From: an uncultured Allobosea sp.
Lineage (GTDB): Bacteria > Pseudomonadota > Alphaproteobacteria > Rhizobiales > Beijerinckiaceae
Assembly: GCF_945957345.1 (NCBI RefSeq)
Contig: NZ_CAMFKW010000003.1
Location: forward strand, 1-64,000
Direction of reading: 5' to 3'
DNA length: 64,000 bases
The translations under genes and the position numbers were made by a program. Positions 41,943 to 50,339 of the stretch are shown one piece after another (the first letter of the stretch is position 1; each line of letters begins with the position of its first letter). The notes under the pieces are model-generated. The model saw only the letters and a program-made list of their open reading frames with translations, did no database searches and was not told the DNA's origin.

Positions 41943-43193
41943 TCAGGCCCACTCACCCTTCCGGAACACCGGCACGCGGCGGCCGTCCTCATGGACACCG
42001 TCGATATCGACCTCGCCGGAGCCGATCATCCAGTCGATATGGATCAGGCTCTTGTTGCCGCCCTGCGCCGCGATCTGCTCCGGCGTCAGGTTCGCGCCGT
42101 CGACGAAGCATTTCGAATAGCACTGCCCGAGCGCGATATGGCAGGACGCGTTCTCGTCGAAGAGCGTGTTGTAGAACAGGATGCCGCTCTTCGAGATCGG
42201 CGAGGAATGCGGCACCAGCGCGACTTCGCCGAGCCGGCGCGCGCCCTCGTCGGTATCGAGAACCTTGTTCAGCACCGCCTCGCCCCGCGAGGCCTTGGCC
42301 TCGACGATCCGCCCGCCCTCGAAGCGAACCTGGATCTCGTCGATCAGCGAGCCCTGATAGGACAGCGGCTTGGTGCTGGAGACATGGCCCTCGACCCGGC
42401 GCGCATGCGGCGTGGTGAAGACCTCCTCGGTCGGGATGTTGGGATTGCAGACGATGCCGTTCTTGGCCGGCGAGGCGCCGCCCTGCCAGTCATGGCCGTC
42501 GGCCAAGCCCACGGTCAGATCAGTCCCCGGCCCGGTGAAATGCAGCGAGGCGAAGCGCTGGCCGTTCAGCCAGTCGCGTCGCGCCCGCAGCGCCGCATTG
42601 TGCGCAGCCCAGGCAGCGACCGGATCGGCCTGATTGATGCGCGAGGCTGAGAAGATCGCCTCTGCCAGCTTGCCGACCGCCACGTCCTCGGCATCATCTG
42701 GGAACACCTGTTTCGCCCAGGCCGCGCTGGGATAGGCGAGAATGTTCCAGTTGATGTCGAAGCCGGCGATCTTCTCCAGCGCCGGTTGATACGCCAGCGA
42801 ATTGGCCTTGCTGGCGCGGCCGACCTTGGCCGGGTCCTCGTTCGCCAACAGCATCGGATTGTCGCCGACGATCGCGAGCCGCGCGGTATTGGCGGAGAAT
42901 GCCTCGGCGACGCCCTTGTAGAGCCAGGCCGGCGCCTTGTCGAAGCTGGCATCCGGCGCATAGCGATAGCGCGCGAGCGTTACCTCCTCGTCCGCCAACA
43001 TCGGCGTGACGATGCCGGCCCCGGCCTTGTAGGCATGCTCGGCGATGCGCCTGACCAACGGCAGCGCCACGACCGGCGCGGTCAGGAACAAATCCTGCCC
43101 CGGCTGGAGATTGAGGCCGACGCGGATGGCGACCTCGGCCAGCTTGTCGAGCTTGGCGGCGTCGATGGCTTGCGGAGGCTGATGAACTGTCAT
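41943..43193 (-). CDS. M29-family metallo-aminopeptidase
   Basis: 416 aa, full length for the thermophilic-type aminopeptidase family (AmpS/PepS). Metal and active-site blocks are in place: NPNIPTEEVFTTPHARRVEG, GEAVLNKVLDTDEGARRLGEVALVPHSSPISKSGILFYNTLFDENASCHIALGQCYSKC and SLIHIDWMIGSGEVDIDG. These give the Glu/His/Asp ligands for two cobalt or zinc ions. It removes N-terminal residues from short peptides in the cytosol. It reads leftward and is convergent with the P1 peptidase; the GntR gene lies 107 bases upstream on the same strand and may be co-transcribed. Confidence 0.92.
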   Translation of the reverse strand: MTVHQPPQAIDAAKLDKLAEVAIRVGLNLQPGQDLFLTAPVVALPLVRRIAEHAYKAGAGIVTPMLADEEVTLARYRYAPDASFDKAPAWLYKGVAEAFSANTARLAIVGDNPMLLANEDPAKVGRASKANSLAYQPALEKIAGFDINWNILAYPSAAWAKQVFPDDAEDVAVGKLAEAIFSASRINQADPVAAWAAHNAALRARRDWLNGQRFASLHFTGPGTDLTVGLADGHDWQGGASPAKNGIVCNPNIPTEEVFTTPHARRVEGHVSSTKPLSYQGSLIDEIQVRFEGGRIVEAKASRGEAVLNKVLDTDEGARRLGEVALVPHSSPISKSGILFYNTLFDENASCHIALGQCYSKCFVDGANLTPEQIAAQGGNKSLIHIDWMIGSGEVDIDGVHEDGRRVPVFRKGEWA

Positions 43194-43300
43194 GGCACTG
43201 GACCTGTCGGATTCGGGATTGCCGCCATTGCTGGCTTAAATCGACGCCGGGTCAACCGTCCCGGCGGCAAGGCAGCCATCTCGGGACCGGAGAGGCTGGC

Positions 43301-44191
43301 TCAGTCGGCCTCATCGACCTGCCGCGTTCCCAGCTTGAGTTTGCTTGCCCGCAGCAAGTGGCTGCGCATCAACGCGGAAGCCACCTCGTTCTCGCCGGTC
43401 TCCAGATGGTCGAGCATGGCGAGATGCTCCGTGCAATTCACCTGCACGCGCTCGAAGCCCAGGCCCCAGTCATAGTTCGAAAGACGCCGAAGCTGGTTCT
43501 GGCGACGCACGGCCGAGTGGAAATAGCGGTTGCCCGTCGCCGCGGCCAGGCCTTCGTGGAAAGCTGCATTCATCTCGTAGAAGGCGATGCTCGAAGACTC
43601 GCGCCACGGGCTTTGCAGATATTCGAGATGGCGCGCCCGCATCTCTGCGATCCAGACGGACTCCAGATGGAAGCCGGGTTCGAGCATGCACATCGGCTCG
43701 ATCACCAGCCGGAAGCGATAGCTCTCGTCGCGCAGGCGCTTGTCGCGCGGCTCGTGCAGGAAGCGCCAGCCATAGCCGGGCTTGCGCTCGACCATGTCGA
43801 GATCGGCGAGGCGGGCGAGCAGCTTCTGCGCCTCGGGCCGGCCAAGCTCGTAGCGCCGCATCACCTCGAGTTCCGAAACCTCGTCCGGCAGCAGGCCGTT
43901 CTCGCGTTCATGCGCGAGCCTGACCATGGCGAGCTCGATCGTCTCCGGCGTCCGGGCGCTGTCGATCGCAGCCGGCAACTGGATGAGCTCGATGCCCTTG
44001 TTGAGATGCCGGCGCACCACGCCCTGCTCGGCCAGATGATCCAGCGCGGCACGCACCGGCGTGCGCGAGACGCCGAGCCGGCGCGCGGTCGCGTTCTCGT
44101 TGAGCCAGGCGCCCGCCGCCAGCGCGTCGTCGCGCACGAGCTGCAGGATGCGGTCGGCGATGTCCTGTTGCAGCCGGGTCGGCGCCGCCAT
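43301..44191 (-). CDS. GntR-family regulator with two winged-helix domains
   Basis: 296 aa, longer than the usual ~230. Residues 1-70 are a GntR winged helix (LQQDIADRILQLVRDDALAAGAWLNENATARRLGVSRTPVRAALDHLAEQGVVRR). Residues ~95-150 look like a second winged helix (LPDEVSELEVMRRYELGRPEAQKLLARLADLDMVERKPGYGWRFL). The rest is an FCD-like helical effector domain (SYRFRLVIEPMCMLEPGFHLE, FYEMNAAFHEGLAAATGNRYFHSAVRRQNQLRR) with His residues that may bind metal or a carboxylate. It is divergent from the C45 hydrolase gene across an AT-rich 82-base gap and probably controls it. Confidence 0.88.
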   Translation of the reverse strand: MAAPTRLQQDIADRILQLVRDDALAAGAWLNENATARRLGVSRTPVRAALDHLAEQGVVRRHLNKGIELIQLPAAIDSARTPETIELAMVRLAHERENGLLPDEVSELEVMRRYELGRPEAQKLLARLADLDMVERKPGYGWRFLHEPRDKRLRDESYRFRLVIEPMCMLEPGFHLESVWIAEMRARHLEYLQSPWRESSSIAFYEMNAAFHEGLAAATGNRYFHSAVRRQNQLRRLSNYDWGLGFERVQVNCTEHLAMLDHLETGENEVASALMRSHLLRASKLKLGTRQVDEAD

Positions 44192-44273
44192 CGGAAGGCC
44201 CTTGATTGTTTTAGTTGATAATGAAATACACTAGAGCACAATCTCCCGCCAGCATATCGGAAAGATACGCGTC
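44192..44273. promoter_or_regulatory. AT-rich divergent promoter region, GntR / C45 hydrolase
   Basis: The 82-base gap is much richer in A+T than its surroundings (for example TTGTTTTAGTTGATAATGAA at 44206-44225). On the plus strand TTGATT (44202-44207) and AATACA (44225-44230) are spaced by 17 bases and could be a weak promoter. I found no clear symmetric operator. Confidence 0.4.
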
Positions 44274-45416
44274 ATGGTCCAGCCCTGCCCCTTCGTCGAT
44301 GTCTCCGGCACGCCCTATGAGCGCGGCCGCCAGCATGGCGCGGCCGTGCCGCAGCGCGTGAAGCGCTCGATCGAGCTCTATGGCGGCCAGCTCGGCGATC
44401 TCGGTTACGATGCCAAGGCCAAATCCGCCCTGATCGGCGAGTTCGCCAGCGAGATCGAGGCTTTCGGCGCGCATTACATCGAGGAGATGCGCGGCATCGC
44501 CGATGGCGCCGGCGTCGCCCTCGAAGACATCATCATGGTCAATGCCCGCACCGAGGTCATCGCCAAGGCGCGGATGATCAAGAACAAGCCGGTCGAGGCG
44601 ACTGAGGAGCTCGACGACGGCTGCACCGGCGCGATCATCCTGCCCGAACGCAGCGCCAATGGCGAAGTGATCCACGGCCAGAACTGGGACTGGCGTGCCG
44701 AATGCGCTGAGACCGCGATCGTGCTGCGCGTGCGCCGCACCGACGGCCCGGATTTCCTGACCTTCGTCGAGGCCGGCGGCCTCGCCCGCTGCGGCATGAA
44801 CGCGGCCGGCGTCTCGATCACCGCCAACTATCTGGAATGCGAGCGCGATTTCACCCAGTCAGGCGTGCCGCTGGCCCTGATCCGCCGCAAGGTGCTGGAG
44901 CAGGAGCATCTCGCCTTCGCCATCAAGGCCGTGGCCGCGACCCCCAAGGCCTGCTCGAACAACATGATGCTCTCGACCGTGAAGGGTTTCGGCATCGATT
45001 TCGAATGCGCGCCGGACGAGGCGTTCCCGATCTACCCGGAAGACGGCATGATCGTGCATGCCAACCACTGGGTCGGCCAGGTCGCGCTGACCAAGGTCAA
45101 GAACACCAGCATCCCGCGCGTACCGGAGAGCTTCTATCGCGACTGGCGCGTCAAGAAGCTGCTCGACGAGGCCGGCCGCAAGCTGACTGTCGACGATCTC
45201 AAGCAGGCTCTCTTCGACGATTTCCTCTCGCCTTATTCCGTCTGCCGTCCGGCCCGCCCGAACGAGCAGGGCAACCTCTCGGCGACGGTCGCGATGGTGA
45301 TCATGCAGCCGGCGAAGGGGATCATGGAGGTCGCCCCGCTGCCTGCGGAGAACCGCGTCTTCACCCGCTACAGCCTGACCGAGGATCCTGTTCTGCTCGC
45401 CGAAGCGGCCGAATAA
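44274..45416 (+). CDS. C45-family autoprocessing hydrolase/acyltransferase (penicillin IAT-like)
   Basis: 380 aa Ntn-hydrolase of peptidase family C45. N-terminal block FVDVSGTPYERGRQHGAAVPQRVKRSIELY, IEEMRGIADGAGVALEDIIMVNARTE. The cleavage site EELDDGCTGAIILPE has Gly116-Cys117-Thr118, matching the Gly-Cys-Thr site of isopenicillin N acyltransferase. Downstream HGQNWDWRAEC, FVEAGGLARCGMNAAGVSITANYL and SNNMMLSTVKGFGIDFECAPD follow the fold. Bacterial members are mostly uncharacterised amidases on N-acyl or beta-alanyl amides. It is followed by the first of three transporter binding proteins (44-base gap), so it is probably intracellular catabolism of the imported amide. Confidence 0.9.
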   Translation: MVQPCPFVDVSGTPYERGRQHGAAVPQRVKRSIELYGGQLGDLGYDAKAKSALIGEFASEIEAFGAHYIEEMRGIADGAGVALEDIIMVNARTEVIAKARMIKNKPVEATEELDDGCTGAIILPERSANGEVIHGQNWDWRAECAETAIVLRVRRTDGPDFLTFVEAGGLARCGMNAAGVSITANYLECERDFTQSGVPLALIRRKVLEQEHLAFAIKAVAATPKACSNNMMLSTVKGFGIDFECAPDEAFPIYPEDGMIVHANHWVGQVALTKVKNTSIPRVPESFYRDWRVKKLLDEAGRKLTVDDLKQALFDDFLSPYSVCRPARPNEQGNLSATVAMVIMQPAKGIMEVAPLPAENRVFTRYSLTEDPVLLAEAAE

Positions 45417-45460
45417 GCCGATCCAGGTCCCGCGTCACAACCGAAGAAAAACAGGGGAAC

Positions 45461-47017
45461 ATGATGCGCCGAACCACCAAGACCGCCCTCGCCACCGCGC
45501 TCCTGTGCGGCGGCATCATTCAGGCCGCGGGGGCGAGCACGCTCAAGATCCAGCTGCGCGCCGACATTCGTTCGATCAATCCGGGCGTCAATCGCGACGC
45601 CAATACCGATGGCGTCGTCGTGCAGATGGTCGAGGGGCTCGTCGCCTATGGCGAGGATGCCCTGCCGAAGCCGCTGCTGGCCGGGAAGATCGACATCTCC
45701 CCGGACGGCAAGACCTACAGTTTCACCCTGCGTCAAGGCGTGAAGTTCCATAACGGCGCCGCGCTCACCCCCGCCGACGTGCTCTGGAGCTGGAACCGCT
45801 ACATGGACCCGAAGACCGACTGGCGCTGCCTTTCGGAGTTCGACGGCCGCGGCCAGGTCAAGGTCGAGAAGGTCTCGGCGCCGAACGACAAGACCGTCGT
45901 CTTCGAACTGGACAAGCCGAGCGCGCTTTTCCTCTCGGCGCTGGCCCGCACCGACTGCGCCATGACCGGCATCCTGCACAAGGATTCGGTCAAGGCCGAC
46001 GGCTCCTTCGACAAGCCGATCGGCACCGGCCCGTTCAAATTCGCCGAATGGAAGCGCGGCGAATACATCAAGCTGGAGCGCTTCGCCGACTATGCCTCGC
46101 TGCCCGGCAAGATCGACGGGCTGACCGGCGCCAAGAAGCCGCTTGTCGACGAGGTCCGCTTCCTCGTCATCCCCGACAACGCGACGGCCAAGGCCGCCCT
46201 GCTGAAGGGCGATATCGACGTCGTCCCGGACATCGCCAATACCGACATCGCCGAGCTCAAGAAGAACGACAAGGTCAAGACCTCCGTCGTCACCAGCATG
46301 GGCCTCGTCGGCCTGATTATCCAGACGCGCGACCCGCTGCTGCAGAACGTCAAGCTGCGCCAGGCGATCGCCGCCGCGATCGATTCCAAGGAACTGGTCA
46401 ATGCCGTCACCGACGGCATCGGCTCGCCCAACAACTCGATCGTGCCGGCGCTCTCCGCCTATTACGGTCCGGTCCAGAAGCAGGGCTGGAAATACGATCC
46501 CGCCGCCGCCAAGAAGCTCATCGCCGAGGTCGGCTACAAGGGCGAGAAGATCGTCATGCTCGCCAACAAGCGCTATCCTGAGAGCTTCGACGCCGCCGTC
46601 GTCGCCCAACAGATGCTGCAGGCTGTCGGTCTCAACGTCGAGATCGAGGTGCTGGAATGGGCGACGCAGCTCGACCGCTACAGCAAGGGCAATTACACGA
46701 TCCAGGCCTTCCCCTATTCCGGCCGTATGGACCCCGCCCTGAGCTACGAGTCGATGACCGGCCCGAAGGACAAGCAGCCGCGCAAGCTCTGGGACAATCC
46801 GGAGGCGCAGGCCTTGCTCGACAAGTCCATGGTCGTGAACGACAAGGCCGAGCGCCAGAAGATCTTCGACGAATTGCACAAGCGCTTCCTCGCCGATGTC
46901 CCCATGGTGATGCTCTATAACGGCATCGTCGGCGGCGCGATGGGCGCCAAGACCCAGGGCTATGTCTCGACGCTGAGCTCGCTGCCCCGCGCCTGGGAAG
47001 TCAGCGTCGGCCCGTAG
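45461..47017 (+). CDS. Dpp/Opp-family periplasmic binding protein 1
   Basis: 518 aa, family 5 solute-binding protein of the peptide/nickel/dipeptide ABC class. Signal peptide MMRRTTKTALATALLCGGIIQAAGA. Core: DIRSINPGVNRDANTDGVVVQMVEGLVAYGEDALPKPLLAG, YSFTLRQGVKFHNGAALTPADVLWSWNRYMD, PIGTGPFKFAEWKRGEYIKLERF and VLEWATQLDRYSKGNYTIQAF. Two cysteines shared with both paralogues (DWRCLSEFDGR and ARTDCAM) probably form a disulfide. AGGGGAAC precedes the ATG. First of three paralogues that share one permease set; the ligand is unknown. Confidence 0.93.
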   Translation: MMRRTTKTALATALLCGGIIQAAGASTLKIQLRADIRSINPGVNRDANTDGVVVQMVEGLVAYGEDALPKPLLAGKIDISPDGKTYSFTLRQGVKFHNGAALTPADVLWSWNRYMDPKTDWRCLSEFDGRGQVKVEKVSAPNDKTVVFELDKPSALFLSALARTDCAMTGILHKDSVKADGSFDKPIGTGPFKFAEWKRGEYIKLERFADYASLPGKIDGLTGAKKPLVDEVRFLVIPDNATAKAALLKGDIDVVPDIANTDIAELKKNDKVKTSVVTSMGLVGLIIQTRDPLLQNVKLRQAIAAAIDSKELVNAVTDGIGSPNNSIVPALSAYYGPVQKQGWKYDPAAAKKLIAEVGYKGEKIVMLANKRYPESFDAAVVAQQMLQAVGLNVEIEVLEWATQLDRYSKGNYTIQAFPYSGRMDPALSYESMTGPKDKQPRKLWDNPEAQALLDKSMVVNDKAERQKIFDELHKRFLADVPMVMLYNGIVGGAMGAKTQGYVSTLSSLPRAWEVSVGP

Positions 47018-47051
47018 CGGCCGCGCACCTCGCTTCGAGCTTCGACAGCAC

Positions 47052-47073
47052 GGCATGCCCCGACGGGCATGCC
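47052..47073 (+). other. Intercistronic hairpin between binding-protein genes 1 and 2
   Basis: Perfect 9-bp arms GGCATGCCC (47052-47060) and GGGCATGCC (47065-47073) with a 4-base loop, no T run. In ABC operons such hairpins often protect the abundant binding-protein mRNA from 3' decay or cause partial termination. Confidence 0.5.
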
Positions 47074-47101
47074 CGACCGACAAGACAACGAGGAAACGGG
47101 A

Positions 47102-48643
47102 ATGATCCGCATTTCGGCCGCCGCCATGGCGCTCGCGCTTATGGCCGGCGCGGCACAGGCACAGACCATCAATGTCGCGCTCAATGCCGATATCCGCTCG
47201 ACCAATCCGGGCGTCAACCGCGACGACAACACCGATGCCGTCGTGCTGCATATGGTCGAGGGGCTCGTCGGCTATCGCGAGAACGGCACGGTCGCGCCCC
47301 TGCTCGCCAAAAAGATCGACGTCTCGGAGGATGGGCTGACCTACACCTTCCACCTGCGCAAGGGCGTGAAGTTTCATAACGGCGCCGAGATGACCTCCGC
47401 CGACGTGCTGTGGAGCTGGAACCGCTACATGGACGCGAAGACCGACTGGCGCTGCAAGCCGGAATTCGACGGCCGTATCGGTCTCAAGGTCACGGAAGCC
47501 ACCGCTCCCGACGCCGCGACCTTCGTGATGAAGCTGGAAAAACCGAGCGCGCTCTTCCTGGACACGATGGCCCGCACCGACTGCGCCATGGTCGCGATCC
47601 TGCACAAGGATTCGGTGAAGCCCGACGGAAGCTGGGACAAGCCGATCGGCACCGGCCCCTTCCAGCTCGCCGACTGGCGCCGCGGCGAATTCGTCCTGCT
47701 CAAGCGCTTCGACGCCTATGCCTCGCCTGCCGGAGACAAGCGCGACGGCTATGTCGGCTCGAAGCGGCCGCTGGTGTCCGAGGTCAAGTTCCTGTCGATC
47801 GCCGATGGTGCGACCGTCAAGGCAGGCATGATGTCGGGCGCGCTCGACGTCGCCGATGTGCCGGACGAAGACGTGCCGGAGATGAAGAAGAGCGGCCTGC
47901 AGGTGCTGAGCGCGCCGAGCGCCACCAAGCACGGCATCCTGCTCCAGAGCCGCGACCCGCTGCTCGGCGACGTCCGTATGCGGCAGGCGATCGTCGCAGC
48001 GCTCGACCAGGACGAGATCGTCGGCGCCGTCTCGGGCGGCCTGGGCAAGACGAACAATTCGGCGATCTATGTCACCTCGCCCTATTACGACGAGGTCCAG
48101 AAGAAGCGCTACACGCACGACCCCGCACGCGTGAAGAAGCTCTTGGCCGAGGCCGGCTACAAGGGCGAGACGATCAAGCTGATCGCCAACAAGCGCTCGA
48201 CCGTGCCGAGCTATCCGATCGCGATCATGGCGCAGGCCATGCTGCAGGCCGCCGGCATCAAGGCCGACATCGAGATTCTGGAATGGGCGACGCAGCTCGA
48301 CCGTTTCTCGAAGGGCAACTACCAGATGATGTCCTTCAGCTACTCAGCCCGCATCGACCCGGCCCAGAGCTACAACCAGTTCTCCGGTCCGAAGGATAAG
48401 CTGCCCTCGAAGGTCTGGGACAATCGCGAGGCCGATGCGCTGATCGAGAAGGCGACGCTGGTCAACGACGAGGCCGAGCGTCGCAAGATCTTCGACCAGC
48501 TCCATGTGATGATGCTGGCCGATGCACCGCTGATCTTCCTTTACAATCAGGTCGACACGGCCGTCGTTTCGAAGCGTCTGCAGGGTTTCGCACCCTGGGT
48601 CGCCTCCAAGCCGCGCCTCTGGGAGGTCGCCATCGCCAAGTGA
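47102..48643 (+). CDS. Dpp/Opp-family periplasmic binding protein 2
   Basis: 513 aa. Signal peptide MIRISAAAMALALMAGAAQA|Q. Same fold and blocks as paralogue 1: ADIRSTNPGVNRDDNTDAVVLHMVEGLVGYRENGTVAPLLAKK, FHLRKGVKFHNGAEMTSADVLWSWNRYMD, PIGTGPFQLADWRRGEFVLLKRFDAYASP, ILEWATQLDRFSKGNYQMMSFSYSARIDPAQSYNQFSGPKD. It keeps the two shared cysteines (DWRCKPEFDGR, ARTDCAM). It diverges most near ligand-region segments such as MMSGALDVADVPDEDVPEMKKSG, consistent with a different ligand range. It sits 84 bases after paralogue 1 and converges on the GntR gene, so it ends this transcript. Confidence 0.93.
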   Translation: MIRISAAAMALALMAGAAQAQTINVALNADIRSTNPGVNRDDNTDAVVLHMVEGLVGYRENGTVAPLLAKKIDVSEDGLTYTFHLRKGVKFHNGAEMTSADVLWSWNRYMDAKTDWRCKPEFDGRIGLKVTEATAPDAATFVMKLEKPSALFLDTMARTDCAMVAILHKDSVKPDGSWDKPIGTGPFQLADWRRGEFVLLKRFDAYASPAGDKRDGYVGSKRPLVSEVKFLSIADGATVKAGMMSGALDVADVPDEDVPEMKKSGLQVLSAPSATKHGILLQSRDPLLGDVRMRQAIVAALDQDEIVGAVSGGLGKTNNSAIYVTSPYYDEVQKKRYTHDPARVKKLLAEAGYKGETIKLIANKRSTVPSYPIAIMAQAMLQAAGIKADIEILEWATQLDRFSKGNYQMMSFSYSARIDPAQSYNQFSGPKDKLPSKVWDNREADALIEKATLVNDEAERRKIFDQLHVMMLADAPLIFLYNQVDTAVVSKRLQGFAPWVASKPRLWEVAIAK

Positions 48644-48655
48644 GGCGGTGGCCGC

Positions 48656-49318
48656 TCAGCCCGGCTCGATCGGAGCCGGGCCGACGGGCGCACCCTTGAT
48701 GATATGGGTCGCGATCAGGGCCGCCAGCCGCCCCGGATCGCGCGCCTTCAGGGCCGCCATCATCTCGTAATGCTCGCGGTCGCTCTTCTGGAGCAGTTCA
48801 TGCGAGCTCCACACCGTGATCTGCGAACCGCGCCCGCGGTCGCGCAGGCCCCAGATCATCTCCTCCAGCACGGCATTGCCGCAGAAGGAGTACATGAATT
48901 GATGGAAGGCGCGGTTGATCTCGCTCTGCTCGGTCCGGCTGCCGGTCGTGACCGCGGCGGAGAACTGCGCCGCGAGCGCGTCCAGCCGCGCGATCGCAGC
49001 GTCGTCGATCCGCGCGACCACGCTTTCCGCCGTCGCCTTCTCCAGGATGATCCGCGCCGCGAGGATCTCCTCATAGGTCTTCATGTCGACCTCGGCGACG
49101 CGATAGCCCCGGTTCGGGACATGCTCGATCGTCTTGCGCACGGCAAGCTCGTCGAGCGCGCTGCGCACGTCGAAGCGCGTCGCCTGGAAGCGCTCCTCGA
49201 GGTCGATCTGGCGCAGCCACTCGCCCGGCCTGAACGCGCGCAAACGGATCGCCTGGGCAATCTCATTGGCGAGCAGGGCGCGCCGCGTGTTGGTGTTCTT
49301 GCGTTTCCGCTCCGTCAT
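48656..49318 (-). CDS. GntR-family transcriptional regulator (FadR/FCD type)
   Basis: 220 aa. Winged helix: RRALLANEIAQAIRLRAFRPGEWLRQIDLEERFQATRFDVRSALDELAVRKTIEHVPNRGYRV. FCD domain: MKTYEEILAARIILEKATAESVVARIDDAAIARLDALAAQFSAAV, EINRAFHQFMYSFCGNAVLEEMIWGLRDRG and REHYEMMAALKARDPGRLAALIATHI, with His ligands for a metal-bound carboxylate effector. I start at 49318 because upstream codons run into the divergent promoter; no strong ribosome site is visible. It separates binding proteins 2 and 3 and faces the alpha/beta hydrolase gene, which starts the ABC operon, so it is the likely regulator of that operon. Confidence 0.9.
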   Translation of the reverse strand: MTERKRKNTNTRRALLANEIAQAIRLRAFRPGEWLRQIDLEERFQATRFDVRSALDELAVRKTIEHVPNRGYRVAEVDMKTYEEILAARIILEKATAESVVARIDDAAIARLDALAAQFSAAVTTGSRTEQSEINRAFHQFMYSFCGNAVLEEMIWGLRDRGRGSQITVWSSHELLQKSDREHYEMMAALKARDPGRLAALIATHIIKGAPVGPAPIEPG

Positions 49319-49344
49319 GAGGGGTTCTCTAGCAGGATTCGCGC

Positions 49345-49402
49345 GTTGCGACAGAAGTTGGTTGCGAAGCGAACCATAACATGCAACAAAATTGGCGCCA
49401 AT
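49345..49402. promoter_or_regulatory. Operator-like elements between GntR gene and ABC operon
   Basis: A perfect 12-bp palindrome ATTGGCGCCAAT lies at 49391-49402, and GTTGCGA is directly repeated at 49345-49351 and 49361-49367. The palindrome is 24 bases before the hydrolase start, where a bound repressor would block its transcription. GntR/FCD proteins often bind short palindromes of this size; the match to this regulator is inference. Confidence 0.5.
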
Positions 49403-49425
49403 AATTTCGCCATAGGAGAATGCCC

Positions 49426-50310
49426 GTGAACGCCGTGGCAGAACAGACCGCCAAGCCCGATGCGGAGGCGGCCGCCCGCGCCAAGGCGCTCTACGAGTAC
49501 GGCCCAACCTCGATCTATTCCTCGAAGCACGACCCGCGCTTCCCCTATTGCCTCTATGTCCCGCCGACCCTGGGCCAGGGTGGCGAAAAGCCGGAGCTGA
49601 TCGTCGCGATGCATGGCACCGGCCGCGGCTTTACCGGCTATCGCGATGCCTTCTCGTCCTTCGCCCGCTGGAACAATTGCATCATCCTGGCGCCGCTCTT
49701 CCCGATCGGCGTGATGGGTGACGGCTATCGCGATGGCTTCAAGTACATGCGCGAGGGCAACCTCCGTTACGACCATGTGCTGCTCGCCATCGTCGAGGAG
49801 GTCTCGGAGCGCTATGGCATCGCCTTCGATCGCTTCGGCCTGTTCGGCTATTCCGGCGGCGGCCATTTTGCCCATCGCTTCCTGATGCTGCAGCCGAACA
49901 AGCTCTGGGGCGTCTCGATCGGCGCGCCCGGCTCGGTCACCCTGCTCGACCCCAGCCGCGACTGGTGGGTCGGCACGCGCAACTTCGCCGCGCTTTTCGG
50001 CCAGGAGCTCGACATCGCCGCGATGAAGCAGGTCGCGGTGCAGATGGTCGTCGGCGCCGCCGATCTCGAGACCTGGGAAATCACGCACAAGCCGGGCGGC
50101 CGCAACTGGATGCCGGACGCCAACCATGCCGGCACCAACCGGCCGGAGCGGCTGGCAAGCCTGCGCGACAACTTCGCCGAGCATGGCATCGCCGCCCGCT
50201 TCGACCTCGTGCCCAACACGCCGCATGACGGCGTCAAGGTCGTGCCGGTCGTCGAGGATTTCTTCGCCGGCGAGCTTCGCCGCATCCGCGCCGCCCGCAA
50301 GGCGGCGTGA
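49426..50310 (+). CDS. Alpha/beta-hydrolase (esterase/depolymerase-like)
   Basis: 294 aa from GTG 49426, which has AGGAG at 7-base spacing; the ATG 2 codons earlier is too close to that site. Seen: strand and oxyanion region YCLYVPPTLGQGGEKPELIVAMHGTGRGFTGYRDAFSSFARWNNCIILAPLFP, nucleophile elbow FGLFGYSGGGHFAHRF (G-Y-S-G-G), an acid region VVGAADLETWEITHKPGG and a final histidine in VPNTPHDGVKV. It has no signal peptide. The form is like PHB-depolymerase/feruloyl-esterase-type hydrolases; substrate unknown. It opens the ABC operon and ends within 30 bases of binding protein 3, so it probably processes the imported compound. Confidence 0.85.
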   Translation: MNAVAEQTAKPDAEAAARAKALYEYGPTSIYSSKHDPRFPYCLYVPPTLGQGGEKPELIVAMHGTGRGFTGYRDAFSSFARWNNCIILAPLFPIGVMGDGYRDGFKYMREGNLRYDHVLLAIVEEVSERYGIAFDRFGLFGYSGGGHFAHRFLMLQPNKLWGVSIGAPGSVTLLDPSRDWWVGTRNFAALFGQELDIAAMKQVAVQMVVGAADLETWEITHKPGGRNWMPDANHAGTNRPERLASLRDNFAEHGIAARFDLVPNTPHDGVKVVPVVEDFFAGELRRIRAARKAA

Positions 50311-50339
50311 ACACCCATAACCACAACAGGGGAAGAACC

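Noticed and set aside
45368..48118. A 916-codon open frame opposite the binding-protein genes
   Set aside because: It covers the complement of two intact paralogues; its internal repetition only reflects that duplication.
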